Positions 9,345 through 21,177 of a stretch of DNA of 64,000 bases are shown here, piece by piece; position 1 is the first letter of the stretch; each line of letters starts with the position of its first letter. Location of the stretch: contig NZ_JASHIK010000001.1 of assembly GCF_030733745.1 (NCBI RefSeq), positions 1 to 64,000 of the forward strand, written 5' to 3'. Position numbers and translations under genes: made by a program. The DNA is from Stappia sp. MMSF_3263 (GTDB lineage: Bacteria; Pseudomonadota; Alphaproteobacteria; Rhizobiales; Stappiaceae). Below the pieces are notes generated by a model. The model saw nothing but the letters and a program-made list of their open reading frames with translations, was not told the origin of the DNA and searched no databases.

Positions 9345-11023
9345 GCGCCGGGCTCCTGTTCTCGGCGGTGGCGGAAGGTCACCGCGGGAATGACCGCGGC
9401 CAGTGCGAACGCGGCAAAGGGCAGGGCCATCTGCAGCAGCGCATAGAGGCCGACGAGGCGGCGATTGCCGCCCGATGCCAGCGCCACGGCCTCGGTGGTC
9501 ACGGTTGCCGTGCGTCCGCCGCCGATCAAGAGCGTCGGCAGGTATTGCGCGACCGATACGGCGAAACCGAGCGCCGCGGCGGTGGCGACGGCGCGCCGTG
9601 CAAGCGGCAGGCGGACCCGCCAGAAGGTTCTGCCGGGAGATGCGCCCAGTGCGCTCGCAACATGGCCGTAGCGCGGGTCGATGGCGCGCCAGGGGTCGGA
9701 AAGCGCCAGCAGCACATAGGGGATGACGAAGACCATGTGGGCGAGCGCGACAGCGACGAGAGTGTCGTGCAGTCCCGCCATCAGGAACAGGATCTGCAGG
9801 CCGAACAGAAAGGCGATCTGCGGCACGATCAGCGGCAGGTAGACCAGCGGCAACGACCGGTGCCGCAGGACGCGGGATCGCCGGGTCTCGTTTTCCAGAC
9901 AGGCAAGCGCCAGCGTGACGGCGATCGCCACGACCGGCAGCCCGATCACCAGCGTCGTGCCGATCGTCGCTCCGGCCGCCGCCAGGTGATGTTGCCATGT
10001 TGCCAGCGTGAAGCTTGCCGGAAGGGCGTCCGGAAACCGCCAGGGTCCGGCCAGCGACCAGAGCGCGAGCACGAGCAGGCCGAGCAGCAAGGCGCCGGTC
10101 AGCACACTCATCAGCACGCCGGAAAGCGCGGCCAGGGAACGATCGGCGGCCCGCCGCCCGCCACTCGCGATCCAGCGCAGGCCGAGCCACGCGAGAACCC
10201 TCTCTCCCACGATCCAAAGGGCGATGGCGGCAAGGCTCACGCCAAGCTGCAGCAGCGCTCCGGCCGAGGCCATGAAGCGCAGCGACAGGTCAGCATCGTT
10301 CATCCAGCCAGTCAGGCGCACGGCAAGCGGCGGCGGTGTCGTCGGGCCAAGGATGAGGGCGACGTCGACCACAGAGGTGGCGTAGGCGATGACGGCGAAG
10401 ACCGGTAGGCGGATCTGCGGATAGACGCGCGGCAGAACGGTCTTCAGCCACCCGGCGACCGGTGCATAGCCGAAGCTTGCCGCGACGCGCCGTGCGCGGG
10501 CCGGGTCGGCCTGCGGCAAGGCGGCGAGGACCATCAGAAAGAGGAAGGGGATCTCCTTCGCCATAAGGCCGAACGTCATGGCGATGCCCGCCGGATCGCC
10601 GACGATGAGCACGTCGGGCGGACGCGTCGCGCCGCTCGCCCAGGGCGACAGGAGCCGCATGGCGAAGCCGGACGGCATGATCAGGAAGGCAAGGCCGAAG
10701 GCTGCCGCTGCGTGCGGCACTGACATCAGTGGCGAGAGCAGGGCGCGCAAGGCGCGGAAGATGTACGTGCCTTCGAAGGCGGCGGTGAACAGGATCGTCA
10801 GCATGAAGGCGCCGAGCGTTGCCGCAAGGCCTGTGCCCATGGAAAGAAGGACGGAAGTGCCCAGCCCCGGCTGCGCGGCGAGCCGGCGGAACGCCTCAAG
10901 CGACAGCGTCTCGCCGCCGAGCGCGGGCACGAGGCCGAAGGCCGGCAGCAGCGTGCCCGCAAGACCCGCGGCAACCGGAGCCAGCATCAGGACCAGTGTT
11001 GCCGCCGGCGCCAGTCTGATCAT
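9341..11023 (-). CDS. ynjC: ABC transporter permease with two fused permease halves, YnjC-like
   Basis: A 560-residue inner-membrane permease. Two consecutive BPD_transp_1 units, each with about six membrane helices, are joined by a linker near residue 285; each half has an EAA-type loop (the first after LAALPQADPARARRVAASFG, the second around ALGASPGRTFWRVRLP). One polypeptide therefore supplies the whole channel, as in YnjC, ThiP and FbpB. The start MIRLAPAATLVLML is at 11023, just after the binding-protein stop at 11052; its stop overlaps the ATPase start by four bases. Substrate unknown. Confidence 0.85.
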   Translation of the reverse strand: MIRLAPAATLVLMLAPVAAGLAGTLLPAFGLVPALGGETLSLEAFRRLAAQPGLGTSVLLSMGTGLAATLGAFMLTILFTAAFEGTYIFRALRALLSPLMSVPHAAAAFGLAFLIMPSGFAMRLLSPWASGATRPPDVLIVGDPAGIAMTFGLMAKEIPFLFLMVLAALPQADPARARRVAASFGYAPVAGWLKTVLPRVYPQIRLPVFAVIAYATSVVDVALILGPTTPPPLAVRLTGWMNDADLSLRFMASAGALLQLGVSLAAIALWIVGERVLAWLGLRWIASGGRRAADRSLAALSGVLMSVLTGALLLGLLVLALWSLAGPWRFPDALPASFTLATWQHHLAAAGATIGTTLVIGLPVVAIAVTLALACLENETRRSRVLRHRSLPLVYLPLIVPQIAFLFGLQILFLMAGLHDTLVAVALAHMVFVIPYVLLALSDPWRAIDPRYGHVASALGASPGRTFWRVRLPLARRAVATAAALGFAVSVAQYLPTLLIGGGRTATVTTEAVALASGGNRRLVGLYALLQMALPFAAFALAAVIPAVTFRHRREQEPGA

Positions 11024-11051
11024 CGTCGCGCGGCCTGCCCGGTCCGTGTCG

Positions 11052-12299
11052 TCATTGGGAGGCGTAGCGGGCGGTCCAGGCGCGTTCCAGCGCCGTCATC
11101 CAGCTTGCATGCGGCTCGTCGATGACCGGGCCGAGCTGCTGCGGGGCCAGCGTTGCGATGCCAAGGTCAAGCGCGGCGAAGCGGGCCTTGTCGGCATCGC
11201 TCAAGGCATCGATGGCGAGCACGGTCGGATCGCCCCAGATCGTCGGGTCCTGCTTGCGCGCCTGCGCTTCCGCGCTCAACAGGAAGTTGGCCAGAACCAG
11301 CGCCCCCGCCTTGGCATTGGCATTGTACGGGATCGCAAGGAAATGGGCATTGCCGATGGTGCCTCCGTCGAGGACGAAGGTGCGCACCGTGTCGGGCAAC
11401 TCGCCGGCCGCGATCGCGGCCGACGCGCCGGCGGGGTTGAAGGTGAAGGCAATATCGATCTCGCCGTCGGCGAGGAGCTGGCGCATGGCCGGCTGGTTCT
11501 GCGGGAAGGCACGCCCCTGCCGCCACATGGTCGGGTGCAACGCGTCGAGCCAGGCAAACAGCGGCGCGACATCGCTCTCGAAGCTCGCCGGATCGACCGG
11601 CTTCGTCAGCTTGGTTTTGTCGGCGATGGTTGTCGCCAGCACCTGCTTGAGAAAGGTCGAGCCGTGGAAATTGGGCGGTTGCGGATAGGTGAAGCGCCCG
11701 GGATGGGCCTTCAGGTATTCAGCCAGCGCGGCCAGGGTCGTCGGCGCGTGCGTGAGTGTCGCCGTGTCATGCATGAAGACGAGCTTGGCCATGCCCCAGG
11801 GGCTTTCAAGCCCGTCTGTCGGCTCGGTAAAGTCCGTCAACACCGCCGGCTTGTCCGTCGTGTCGACTAGATCCCAGTTGGGGAGTTTCGTCGCCCAGCC
11901 GGGTGTCATCAGCAGACCGGCCTTCTTCAGGGAAACGAAGTTCTCGCCATTGATCCAGACCAGATCGACCGCGCCGCCGGTGTCCTGTCCGGCCGCCTTC
12001 TCGGCGACAACCCGGGCAACGACATTGGCGGTGTCGTCGACCTTCACCTGCTCGACGCTGACACCGTGCAGTTCCTTCAGCCGTTCTCCTGCCCAGGCAA
12101 TGTAGCTGTTGATGCGCGGCTCCCCGCCCCAGGCATGGAAATAGACTGTCTGCCCCTGCGCTGCGTCCAGCACGGCGGGCCAGTCGGCGGGGTCGGGGGC
12201 GTCCGCTGCCTGTGCTCCGGTGAAAGGCGCGGCAAGAAGCAGGCTGGCGGCGAGCGCTGCGCCGGCAATTGGGCGCGAACAGTGGCGGCTATGGAACAT
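11052..12299 (-). CDS. ynjB: ABC transporter substrate-binding protein, YnjB-like
   Basis: A 415-residue periplasmic solute-binding protein with a signal peptide (MFHSRHCSRPIAGAALAAS, cleaved after AQA). The mature start VYFHAWGGEPRINSYIAW and the internal LVWINGENFVSLK and SPWGMAKLVFMHD are characteristic of the YnjB family. It begins the three-gene unit ynjBCD. The start at 12299 has AAGGA about ten bases upstream; a longer frame from 12344 would put 15 charged residues before the signal peptide. No TPP riboswitch was recognised upstream. The ligand of this transporter is not firmly established even in E. coli. Confidence 0.82.
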   Translation of the reverse strand: MFHSRHCSRPIAGAALAASLLLAAPFTGAQAADAPDPADWPAVLDAAQGQTVYFHAWGGEPRINSYIAWAGERLKELHGVSVEQVKVDDTANVVARVVAEKAAGQDTGGAVDLVWINGENFVSLKKAGLLMTPGWATKLPNWDLVDTTDKPAVLTDFTEPTDGLESPWGMAKLVFMHDTATLTHAPTTLAALAEYLKAHPGRFTYPQPPNFHGSTFLKQVLATTIADKTKLTKPVDPASFESDVAPLFAWLDALHPTMWRQGRAFPQNQPAMRQLLADGEIDIAFTFNPAGASAAIAAGELPDTVRTFVLDGGTIGNAHFLAIPYNANAKAGALVLANFLLSAEAQARKQDPTIWGDPTVLAIDALSDADKARFAALDLGIATLAPQQLGPVIDEPHASWMTALERAWTARYASQ

Positions 12300-12387
12300 G
12301 GAGGCAGGTCCTTCCCTTTTGTCCTTTCCTGCAAGAGGCGGCAATGACGGTCAACACACGGCTTCGTTATGGTGCCGTGGCCTTGAC

Positions 12388-12873
12388 CTAAAGTGGCAGG
12401 ACGTGGGTGTCCTTGACCTCTTCCATTACGGCGTAGGTGTGGGTTTCCCGCACACCCGGGAGGTCGAGCACGGCATCGGCAAGCAGCTTGCGATAGGCGG
12501 CCATGTCCGAGACGCGCGCCTTGACCAGATAGTCGAACCCGCCGGCCACCATGTGGCACTCCAGCACCTGGGGCACCCGCTTCACGGCCTGTGCAAAGGC
12601 GTCGAAGACATCGGGTGTGGTACGATCAAGCTTGACCTGCAGAAAGACCAGCAGCCCCAGGCCGAGGCGGAGCGGGTCGAGCTCGGCGGAGAAACGCAGG
12701 ATGTAGCCGTCCCGCATCAGGCGCTTCATCCGCTCCGCCGTTGCCGTCGACGAGAGGTTCACCTTGGCCGCGAGGTCCGTTGTGGTGATCCGGCCATCCA
12801 CTTGGAGGACCGCCAGAATGCGACGGTCAATCCGATCGAGCGCCGGGGTTTCAGCGGTATTTTCGGATTTCAC
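12388..12873 (-). CDS. putR: Lrp/AsnC family regulator of proline catabolism, PutR type
   Basis: A 161-residue Lrp-family regulator. The N-terminal helix-turn-helix (LDRIDRRILAVLQVDGRITTT..., residues 12-70) is followed by the RAM ligand-binding domain (LLVFLQVKL, then ECHMVAGGFDYLVKARV). In Agrobacterium and Rhodobacter a regulator of this type, divergent from putA, activates putA in response to proline. The same divergent arrangement is seen here. It is likely also autoregulated through the shared 146-base intergenic region, which holds a 9-bp inverted repeat. The assignment to PutR rests on location more than on sequence. Confidence 0.82.
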   Translation of the reverse strand: MKSENTAETPALDRIDRRILAVLQVDGRITTTDLAAKVNLSSTATAERMKRLMRDGYILRFSAELDPLRLGLGLLVFLQVKLDRTTPDVFDAFAQAVKRVPQVLECHMVAGGFDYLVKARVSDMAAYRKLLADAVLDLPGVRETHTYAVMEEVKDTHVLPL

Positions 12874-12895
12874 AGAATAAAACTCCGTTTTTCAG

Positions 12896-12916
12896 GTTAT
12901 TTTCGAAGAAAATAAC
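12896..12916. promoter_or_regulatory. candidate PutR operator
   Basis: Perfect inverted repeat GTTATTTTC-GAA-GAAAATAAC lying in the putR/putA intergenic region, 23 bases upstream of the putR start and about 100 bases before putA. The AT-rich symmetric core fits Lrp-type sites. Function is inferred from position. Confidence 0.5.
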
Positions 12917-13019
12917 GGAAGAATTGCGGTTATGATAGGGGAATTCGCTAGGCGGACGGCTCGGGCGTGGACCCGTCGGGAAATCCGCCGCGCGGCACTC
13001 GTTGTGTTCAGGAGCTGTC

Positions 13020-16000
13020 ATGAGCCTCGCATCGGAACGCGCGCCTGTCGCGCGGTCGCATAAAGATCTTTCGCCCTTCCGCGCCCCTTTCGCTCCGTCC
13101 GATGAGGCTGCCGTCCGCGCGCTCATCGGCAAGGGGGCGCTTGACGAGGCGACCGAGGCACGGGTGGACGAGCTGGCCTCCGGCTATATCCAGGCGATCC
13201 GCTCGGCCATTGGCGGACTGGGCGGGGTCGAGGATTTCCTGCGCGAATACGGTCTTTCGACGCGCGAGGGGCTGGCGCTGATGGTGCTGGCCGAGGCACT
13301 CCTGCGCGTGCCGGATGCGGCGACCGCCGACAAGCTGATCGAGGACAAGCTCGCGGCCGCGCGGTTCGATGAGTCCGAGGGCGGCCCGTCCGACACCTGG
13401 CTGGTGTCCGCATCGTCCTGGGCGCTTGGCATCACCTCGCGGCTGATCCATCCGGGCGAGGCGCCAAACACGATCCTCGCATCGCTGGTCAAGCGCATGG
13501 GCATGCCGGCGGTACGTGCCGCCACCCGGCAGGCGATGCGTGTTCTCGGCCATCAGTTCGTCCTCGGCGAAAGCATCAAGGGCGCACTGTCCCGGGCGAA
13601 GGGTCAGGAGGCCAAGGGCTACCGGTATTCCTACGACATGCTCGGCGAGGGAGCCCGTACGGCCGAGGACGCGGAACGTTATTTCCGTTCCTATGCGGAT
13701 GCCATCGAGGCGATCGGCAAGGCGGCCGGCAGCGGCGAACTGCCGAACCGTCCCGGTATATCGGTCAAGCTCTCGGCGCTGCATCCGCGTTACGAGGCGG
13801 TCAAGGGCGTGCGTGCGCGCGATGAACTCGTGCCGCAGCTTTTGAAGCTTGCCCAGGCGGCAAAGCGCCACAATCTGAATTTCACCGTCGACGCGGAGGA
13901 GGCGGACCGTCTGGAGATTTCTCTCGACGTGATCGCAGCGGTTGCGGCCGATCCTTCTCTGGCGGGATGGGACGGGTTCGGTCTCGCCATCCAGGCGTAT
14001 CAGAAGCGAGCGCTCGAGGTGGTCAACTGGATGATCGGCCTTGCCGAGGCTCTCGATCGCAAGTTCATGGTGCGCCTCGTCAAGGGCGCCTACTGGGATA
14101 CGGAGATCAAGCGCGCGCAGGAGCGCGGCCTGACAGATTTCCCGGTCTTCACCCGCAAGGCGGCGACGGACCTGTCCTATCTCGCCTGCGCCAGGGCCTT
14201 GCTTGCAGCGCGCCCGCGCATCTATCCGCAGTTCGCGACGCACAACGCGCTGTCGGTGGCGCAGATCGTGGCGCTTGCCGGCAATGACGGAGGCTACGAG
14301 TTCCAGCGCCTGCACGGCATGGGCGAGAGCCTGTTCAAGGCGGTGGCCGAACGCGACGGCCATCCCTGCCGGATCTATGCGCCGGTTGGCGGTCATCGTG
14401 ATCTGCTCGCCTATCTTGTTCGTCGCCTTCTGGAAAACGGCGCCAATTCCTCCTTCGTCTCCGCCGTGGGCGACGCCTCCGTGCCGATCTCGCGCCTGCT
14501 CGCCCGCCCGCAGGACCTGCTTGCCGGCGGCACCCGCGCGCGCAACCCGAAGATCCCGTTGCCGGTGGCCCTCTATGGCGAGAGCCGCAACAATTCGAAG
14601 GGCCTGGAATTTGGCGTCGCCCGCGACCGTGCCCGCTTGCACGAGGCAATGGCCGGCGCACAAGTGACCGTCGACAAGGCGCATCCGCTGTATCCGGGAG
14701 CGCCCTCTGAAGGTCCGACGCGCGATATTCTGTCCCCTGTCGACGGCACCACGCGCGCCGGCCGGGTGCGCGAGGCGACGGTGGCCGAGGTTCCGGCAAT
14801 GTTCGAAGCGGCCTCGAAGGGCTTTGTCCGTTGGTCGCGCACGCCGGTCGATCAGCGTGCTGCCGCGATCGGGCGGCTTGGCGACATGCTGGAGGATGAC
14901 GCCCCCCGGCTGATGGCGATCCTGGCGCGGGAGGCCGGCAAGACCCTGCCCGACGGGCTGGCGGAAGTGCGCGAGGCCGTCGATTTCTGCCGCTACTATG
15001 CGGCCGAGGCGGGCAAGCTCTTCGGTGAGGGCACTTTGATGCCGGGCCCGACGGGCGAGGAGAATCGCTACCGGCTGCGCGGCCGCGGCGTCTTCGTCTG
15101 CGTTTCGCCGTGGAACTTTCCGATGGCGATCTTCCTTGGCCAGATCACTGCGGCGCTGCTTGCCGGCAACACGGTTATTGCCAAGCCGGCTGAGCAGACC
15201 CCGCTGATCGCCTATGAGACGGCAAAGCTGATCCACGCCGCAGGTGTGCCGCAAGACGTCTTCCTGCTGGCCCCCGGTGGCCGTGATCTCGGCGCGGCAC
15301 TCGTCGCCGAGCCGCGCGTCGCCGGCGTCGCCTTTACCGGCTCGACGGAAACCGCCTGGGCGATCAACCGCACGCTTGCCGAAAAGCGCGGCCCGATCGT
15401 GCCGCTGATCGCCGAGACCGGCGGCATCAACGCCATGCTGGTCGATGCCACGGCCCTGCCCGAGCAGGTCTGCGACGACGTGATGATGTCGGCCTTCCGC
15501 TCCGCCGGCCAGCGCTGCTCCGCGCTCCGCCTGCTCTACCTGCAGGAGGATGTCGCCGACAAGCAGATCGAGATGCTGAAGGGAGCCGCGCGCGAATTGT
15601 CGCTCGGCGATCCGGCCGATCCGGCAACCGATATCGGCCCGGTGATCGATGCCGACGCCCGCGACCGGCTGGTCGCCCATCTGGAGGAAATGGAGCGCTC
15701 GCAAAAGGTGCTGCTCTCCTGCAAGGCCCCGGGTGGCGCGTTTGCCGGCGGCACCTGGGTGGCGCCGCATATCGTCGAGCTCGACAGTCCCGACGCGCTC
15801 ACCCGGGAGACTTTCGGCCCGATCCTGCATGTGGTGCGCTACAAGGCGTCGAACCTGCCCAAGATGCTGGAGACGATCGCCGCCACCGGCTACGGCCTGA
15901 CGCTCGGCGTGCACAGCCGCATCGACGCGACGGTCGCGGCCGTCGTCGATCGCCTTTCGGTCGGCAATGTCTATGTCAACCGGAACACGATCGGGGCGGT

Positions 16001-16163
16001 GGTCGGCACCCAGCCCTTCGGCGGTTCCGGCCTGTCCGGAACGGGCCCCAAGGCGGGCGGCCCTGCCTATCTCGGCCGCTTCGCGCTGGAGCAGGTGGTG
16101 TCCATCAACACGGCTGCCGCCGGCGGCAACGCGAGCCTCATCGCCATGGCCGAGGAAGACTGA
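13020..16163 (+). CDS. putA: bifunctional proline dehydrogenase / L-glutamate gamma-semialdehyde dehydrogenase
   Basis: A 1047-residue enzyme that converts proline to glutamate in two steps: an FAD-linked proline dehydrogenase barrel (about residues 150-460, with VKLSALHPRYE and RLVKGAYWDTEIKRAQ) and an NAD-linked P5C dehydrogenase (about 510-980). In the second domain the catalytic Cys is C833 in GQRCSAL and the general-base Glu is in AETGGINAM. There is no N-terminal ribbon-helix-helix, so this PutA cannot repress its own gene, which fits control by the divergent putR. The start at 13020 has CAGGAG six bases upstream; an upstream TTG is less likely. It ends just before convergent hrpB. Confidence 0.96.
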   Translation: MSLASERAPVARSHKDLSPFRAPFAPSDEAAVRALIGKGALDEATEARVDELASGYIQAIRSAIGGLGGVEDFLREYGLSTREGLALMVLAEALLRVPDAATADKLIEDKLAAARFDESEGGPSDTWLVSASSWALGITSRLIHPGEAPNTILASLVKRMGMPAVRAATRQAMRVLGHQFVLGESIKGALSRAKGQEAKGYRYSYDMLGEGARTAEDAERYFRSYADAIEAIGKAAGSGELPNRPGISVKLSALHPRYEAVKGVRARDELVPQLLKLAQAAKRHNLNFTVDAEEADRLEISLDVIAAVAADPSLAGWDGFGLAIQAYQKRALEVVNWMIGLAEALDRKFMVRLVKGAYWDTEIKRAQERGLTDFPVFTRKAATDLSYLACARALLAARPRIYPQFATHNALSVAQIVALAGNDGGYEFQRLHGMGESLFKAVAERDGHPCRIYAPVGGHRDLLAYLVRRLLENGANSSFVSAVGDASVPISRLLARPQDLLAGGTRARNPKIPLPVALYGESRNNSKGLEFGVARDRARLHEAMAGAQVTVDKAHPLYPGAPSEGPTRDILSPVDGTTRAGRVREATVAEVPAMFEAASKGFVRWSRTPVDQRAAAIGRLGDMLEDDAPRLMAILAREAGKTLPDGLAEVREAVDFCRYYAAEAGKLFGEGTLMPGPTGEENRYRLRGRGVFVCVSPWNFPMAIFLGQITAALLAGNTVIAKPAEQTPLIAYETAKLIHAAGVPQDVFLLAPGGRDLGAALVAEPRVAGVAFTGSTETAWAINRTLAEKRGPIVPLIAETGGINAMLVDATALPEQVCDDVMMSAFRSAGQRCSALRLLYLQEDVADKQIEMLKGAARELSLGDPADPATDIGPVIDADARDRLVAHLEEMERSQKVLLSCKAPGGAFAGGTWVAPHIVELDSPDALTRETFGPILHVVRYKASNLPKMLETIAATGYGLTLGVHSRIDATVAAVVDRLSVGNVYVNRNTIGAVVGTQPFGGSGLSGTGPKAGGPAYLGRFALEQVVSINTAAAGGNASLIAMAEED

Positions 16164-16193
16164 ACGGCGCACACCTGCCGGGCCAGGCCTGTG

Positions 16194-18673
<2,480 letters not shown>

Positions 18674-18677
<4 letters not shown>

Positions 18678-19717
18678 CCGGCGGCCGGCACGCCGTCCCG
18701 CATCCAGTGTCGTCCGGCGAGCTCGACGGCAAAGAGCGTCGGTGTTCGCGCGAATGAGGCAAGCCCCTCGAGGGCAGGGTTCTCGTGACGGATCAGGAAA
18801 GTCGGGATGCTGGCGAGCAGCGCTGCATGCGGGGCCTTGGCCTCGAAGGCGGCGCGGAAGGCAGGATGCGCCAGATAGGTGTCGATCCGGCCGGGAATGC
18901 CGCCACCGAGAAAGACACCGCCACGGGCAAGGAAGGTGAGCGCATGATCGCCGGCAACCCGGCCAAGCGCCCGCACGAACATGTCCATCGTCCGCAGGCC
19001 GATCTCGTCGCCCGCATCGGCGGCCTCGGTCACGTCGCGCGGTACGGCAAAGCGCCGTTCGGTTCCGGCCTGCCTTGCTACCGCGCGCGCTAGCCTCAGG
19101 AGGCCCGCGCCGCTGATGATCCGTTCGGCGCCGATTCGCCCCTCGAGTCGCTCGATATGGGGCCAGACGCGGTAGTCGTCTTCGGAGACGGGACCGAGTT
19201 CGACATGCCCGCCTTCGCCGGGTATCGGCACCCAGGTGCCCGCGGCATGCACCATGGCGGCCGCGCCAAGGCCCGTGCCGGGGCCCAGCACGACCTTGGC
19301 CCGGTGCGGCAGCGCCGTGCCTCCACCGATCTGCCGGATATCGTCTCCTTCAAGCCCCGGAAGCGCCAGGGCCTGGGCTTCGAAGTCGTTGAGCACGACG
19401 ACGCTTTCCAGGCCGAGCTGCCCGATCAAGGCGCGGGGCTCGATCACCCAGTCGGCATTGGTCATCGCAATGCGGTCGCCGGTGACCGGTCCGGCCACGG
19501 CCAGCACCGCCGTGCGCGGCATCAGGGACGTGTGGTCGAGCACCTTGTCGACCACGGCGGCGGCAAGGTCTGTATAGGCCCCGGTTGCCACCGAACCGAA
19601 GACGTGCGTTTCCGCATGCGCATCGCTGACCACGGCGAAGCGGGCATTGGTGCCGCCGATATCGGCGACGAGCACGGGAAAACGGAAATTGCGGAAGCCG
19701 GTAAGGGTCGCTGTCAT
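18674..19717 (-). CDS. glk: glucokinase
   Basis: A 347-residue glucokinase of the bacterial Glk family that phosphorylates free glucose with ATP in the cytoplasm. It shows the phosphate-1 loop ADIGGTNARF near residue 20, the catalytic Asp in VVLNDFEAQAL, and the ATP-binding GPGTGLGAA plus EGGHVELGP segments. It lacks the regulatory features of ROK kinases. It starts at 19717 inside a TGATG overlap with mgsA and ends in an ATGA overlap with hrpB, so the three genes are tightly coupled. Confidence 0.95.
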
Positions 19718-20169
19718 CAGGCCAGGGGTATGATTTCCGGGGTGGTCGACGTGGTGGCGAGGCCGGCAAGCCGGGCCGAGCGCAGCAGGATTTCCGCCGT
19801 CGCACGGTTGAGCGCCATGGGGATGTTGTAGACAAGCGCGAGCCGCATCAGGGCCTTGACGTCGACATCATGCGGCATCGGCGAGAGCGGGTCGACCAGG
19901 AAGATCAGCCCCTGCAGCCGGCCTTCCGCGATCATCGCGCCGATCTGCTGGTCGCCGCCGAGCGGGCCGCTCTTGAGGCGCTCGATCTTCAGGGACGGGC
20001 AGGCCTCGAGAATGCGCCCGCCGGTCGTTCCGGTTGCCACAAGGTCGTACGAGCGAAGTTTTTCCTCATGCGCGCGGGCGAAGGCAACCATCTCGTCCTT
20101 GCGCGCGTCATGGGCGACAAGGGCGAGCGAGGGCCTTGCGGCGGATGCGTTGCGGCGCGGTTCGGTCAA
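19717..20169 (-). CDS. mgsA: methylglyoxal synthase
   Basis: A 150-residue enzyme converting dihydroxyacetone phosphate to methylglyoxal and phosphate, a bypass of lower glycolysis. The family blocks are all present: [31 protein letters not shown] and the catalytic Asp region [16 protein letters not shown]. The coupling to glk (TGATG) puts glucose entry and a phosphate-releasing bypass on one message. A DUF1194 gene lies 150 bases upstream in the same direction. Confidence 0.95.
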   Translation of the reverse strand: MTEPRRNASAARPSLALVAHDARKDEMVAFARAHEEKLRSYDLVATGTTGGRILEACPSLKIERLKSGPLGGDQQIGAMIAEGRLQGLIFLVDPLSPMPHDVDVKALMRLALVYNIPMALNRATAEILLRSARLAGLATTSTTPEIIPLA

Positions 20170-20322
20170 GGGTCGATCCTGCTTGCTGCATGCGGTCGGG
20201 CGAGGATCACCGTGGCGACGATCCCCTGGACAGGATGTACCCGCTTCCGTTGCGGGTTGAAAGCCGCAGTTTGCCGGCCGCCCCGCTCGCGCCGGCAGTC
20301 CGGCCCCCGGCCGGAACCGGCT

Positions 20323-21177
20323 TCAGTCGTAAAGGCTGCAATTGATCGGCTTGCGCGCGTCAGCCTTCATGACGCCTGCCCGACCGGGAGCCAACCCCGC
20401 GATCTCCAGGACCAGCTTCATGCGAATGGCATCGCCGAACTGCGTCTTGGAGCGCACGGGGATGGAGAAATGACCGGGGCCGCCGATGACGCAATCTTCG
20501 TAGTAGTGGTCGAGGTTCATCATCGTCTGCCACGCGTCGCGTTCGGATTTCATCATCAGGGGCAATCCGTTGATGGTGATTCCGGCGGCGATCACCTTGT
20601 CGCGGAACTGGGTCACCTTGCCGCCCTGGTTGTTGGGCCCGTCGCCGGACATGTCGATGACCTTGCGCAGGCCTTCATACTCGTTGGACGAGACCATGGT
20701 CGCCGCCTGGGTCAGTGCCGCCGAAATAGACGTGCGCTGGCTGTGGCGCAACGGCGCCTCGGCGATCTTGGCCGCGAAGGCGGCGGCGGTCGCCGCATCG
20801 CTGACCACCGACCAGTCGGCGACAATGAATTGCTCGCCGGCACTGCCCCATTCCAGATAGGAAATGGCTATGCGCCCGGTCGGGCCGTAGCGGATCGCGT
20901 CGAGAACCTCGGGCGAGGTGATCGCGGCGATGTAGCCGGCTCGCTGCACTTCCTGCTCGTCCCGGTCCATCGACTGGGAAATGTCGACGGCAAGCACGAG
21001 CTCGACATCGACCTCGCGGTCCGGGTCATAGCCGTATCCCAGGACGGGTGCCCCGGCAGGTGCGGAGAGGGCGGCCGACGCGGCCGTCAGGGTGGCGAGG
21101 GTGAGGGCGACGCCTGCCGCCTTCGTGAAGGTCGGCAGGAAGCGCCCTGCCCGGGGATGGGGAACTGGCACGCGCAT
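20323..21177 (-). CDS. DUF1194 domain-containing protein (secreted, VWA-like)
   Basis: A 284-residue protein. A signal peptide ending around ASAALSAPAG is followed by the DUF1194 core, which resembles a von Willebrand A fold: the metal-site motif DISQSMD near residue 65, SGDGPNNQGG near 175 and a conserved Cys-containing end (DCVIGG, then NCSLYD). Probably periplasmic or extracellular. The start at 21177 has a strong GGAGG site; the in-frame start at 21222 is less likely. The family is widespread in alphaproteobacteria but its function is unknown. Confidence 0.85.
   Translation of the reverse strand: MRVPVPHPRAGRFLPTFTKAAGVALTLATLTAASAALSAPAGAPVLGYGYDPDREVDVELVLAVDISQSMDRDEQEVQRAGYIAAITSPEVLDAIRYGPTGRIAISYLEWGSAGEQFIVADWSVVSDAATAAAFAAKIAEAPLRHSQRTSISAALTQAATMVSSNEYEGLRKVIDMSGDGPNNQGGKVTQFRDKVIAAGITINGLPLMMKSERDAWQTMMNLDHYYEDCVIGGPGHFSIPVRSKTQFGDAIRMKLVLEIAGLAPGRAGVMKADARKPINCSLYD

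Noticed and set aside
12300-12387. TPP riboswitch ahead of the YnjB-like gene, considered because ThiBPQ transporters look similar
   Set aside because: The gap is only 88 bases and lacks the conserved THI-box segments.
13008-16172. A 1054-residue open frame on the strand opposite putA
   Set aside because: It mirrors putA almost base for base, is His/Arg/Gly-rich with no domain, and long antisense frames are expected in GC-rich genes with strong third-position bias.
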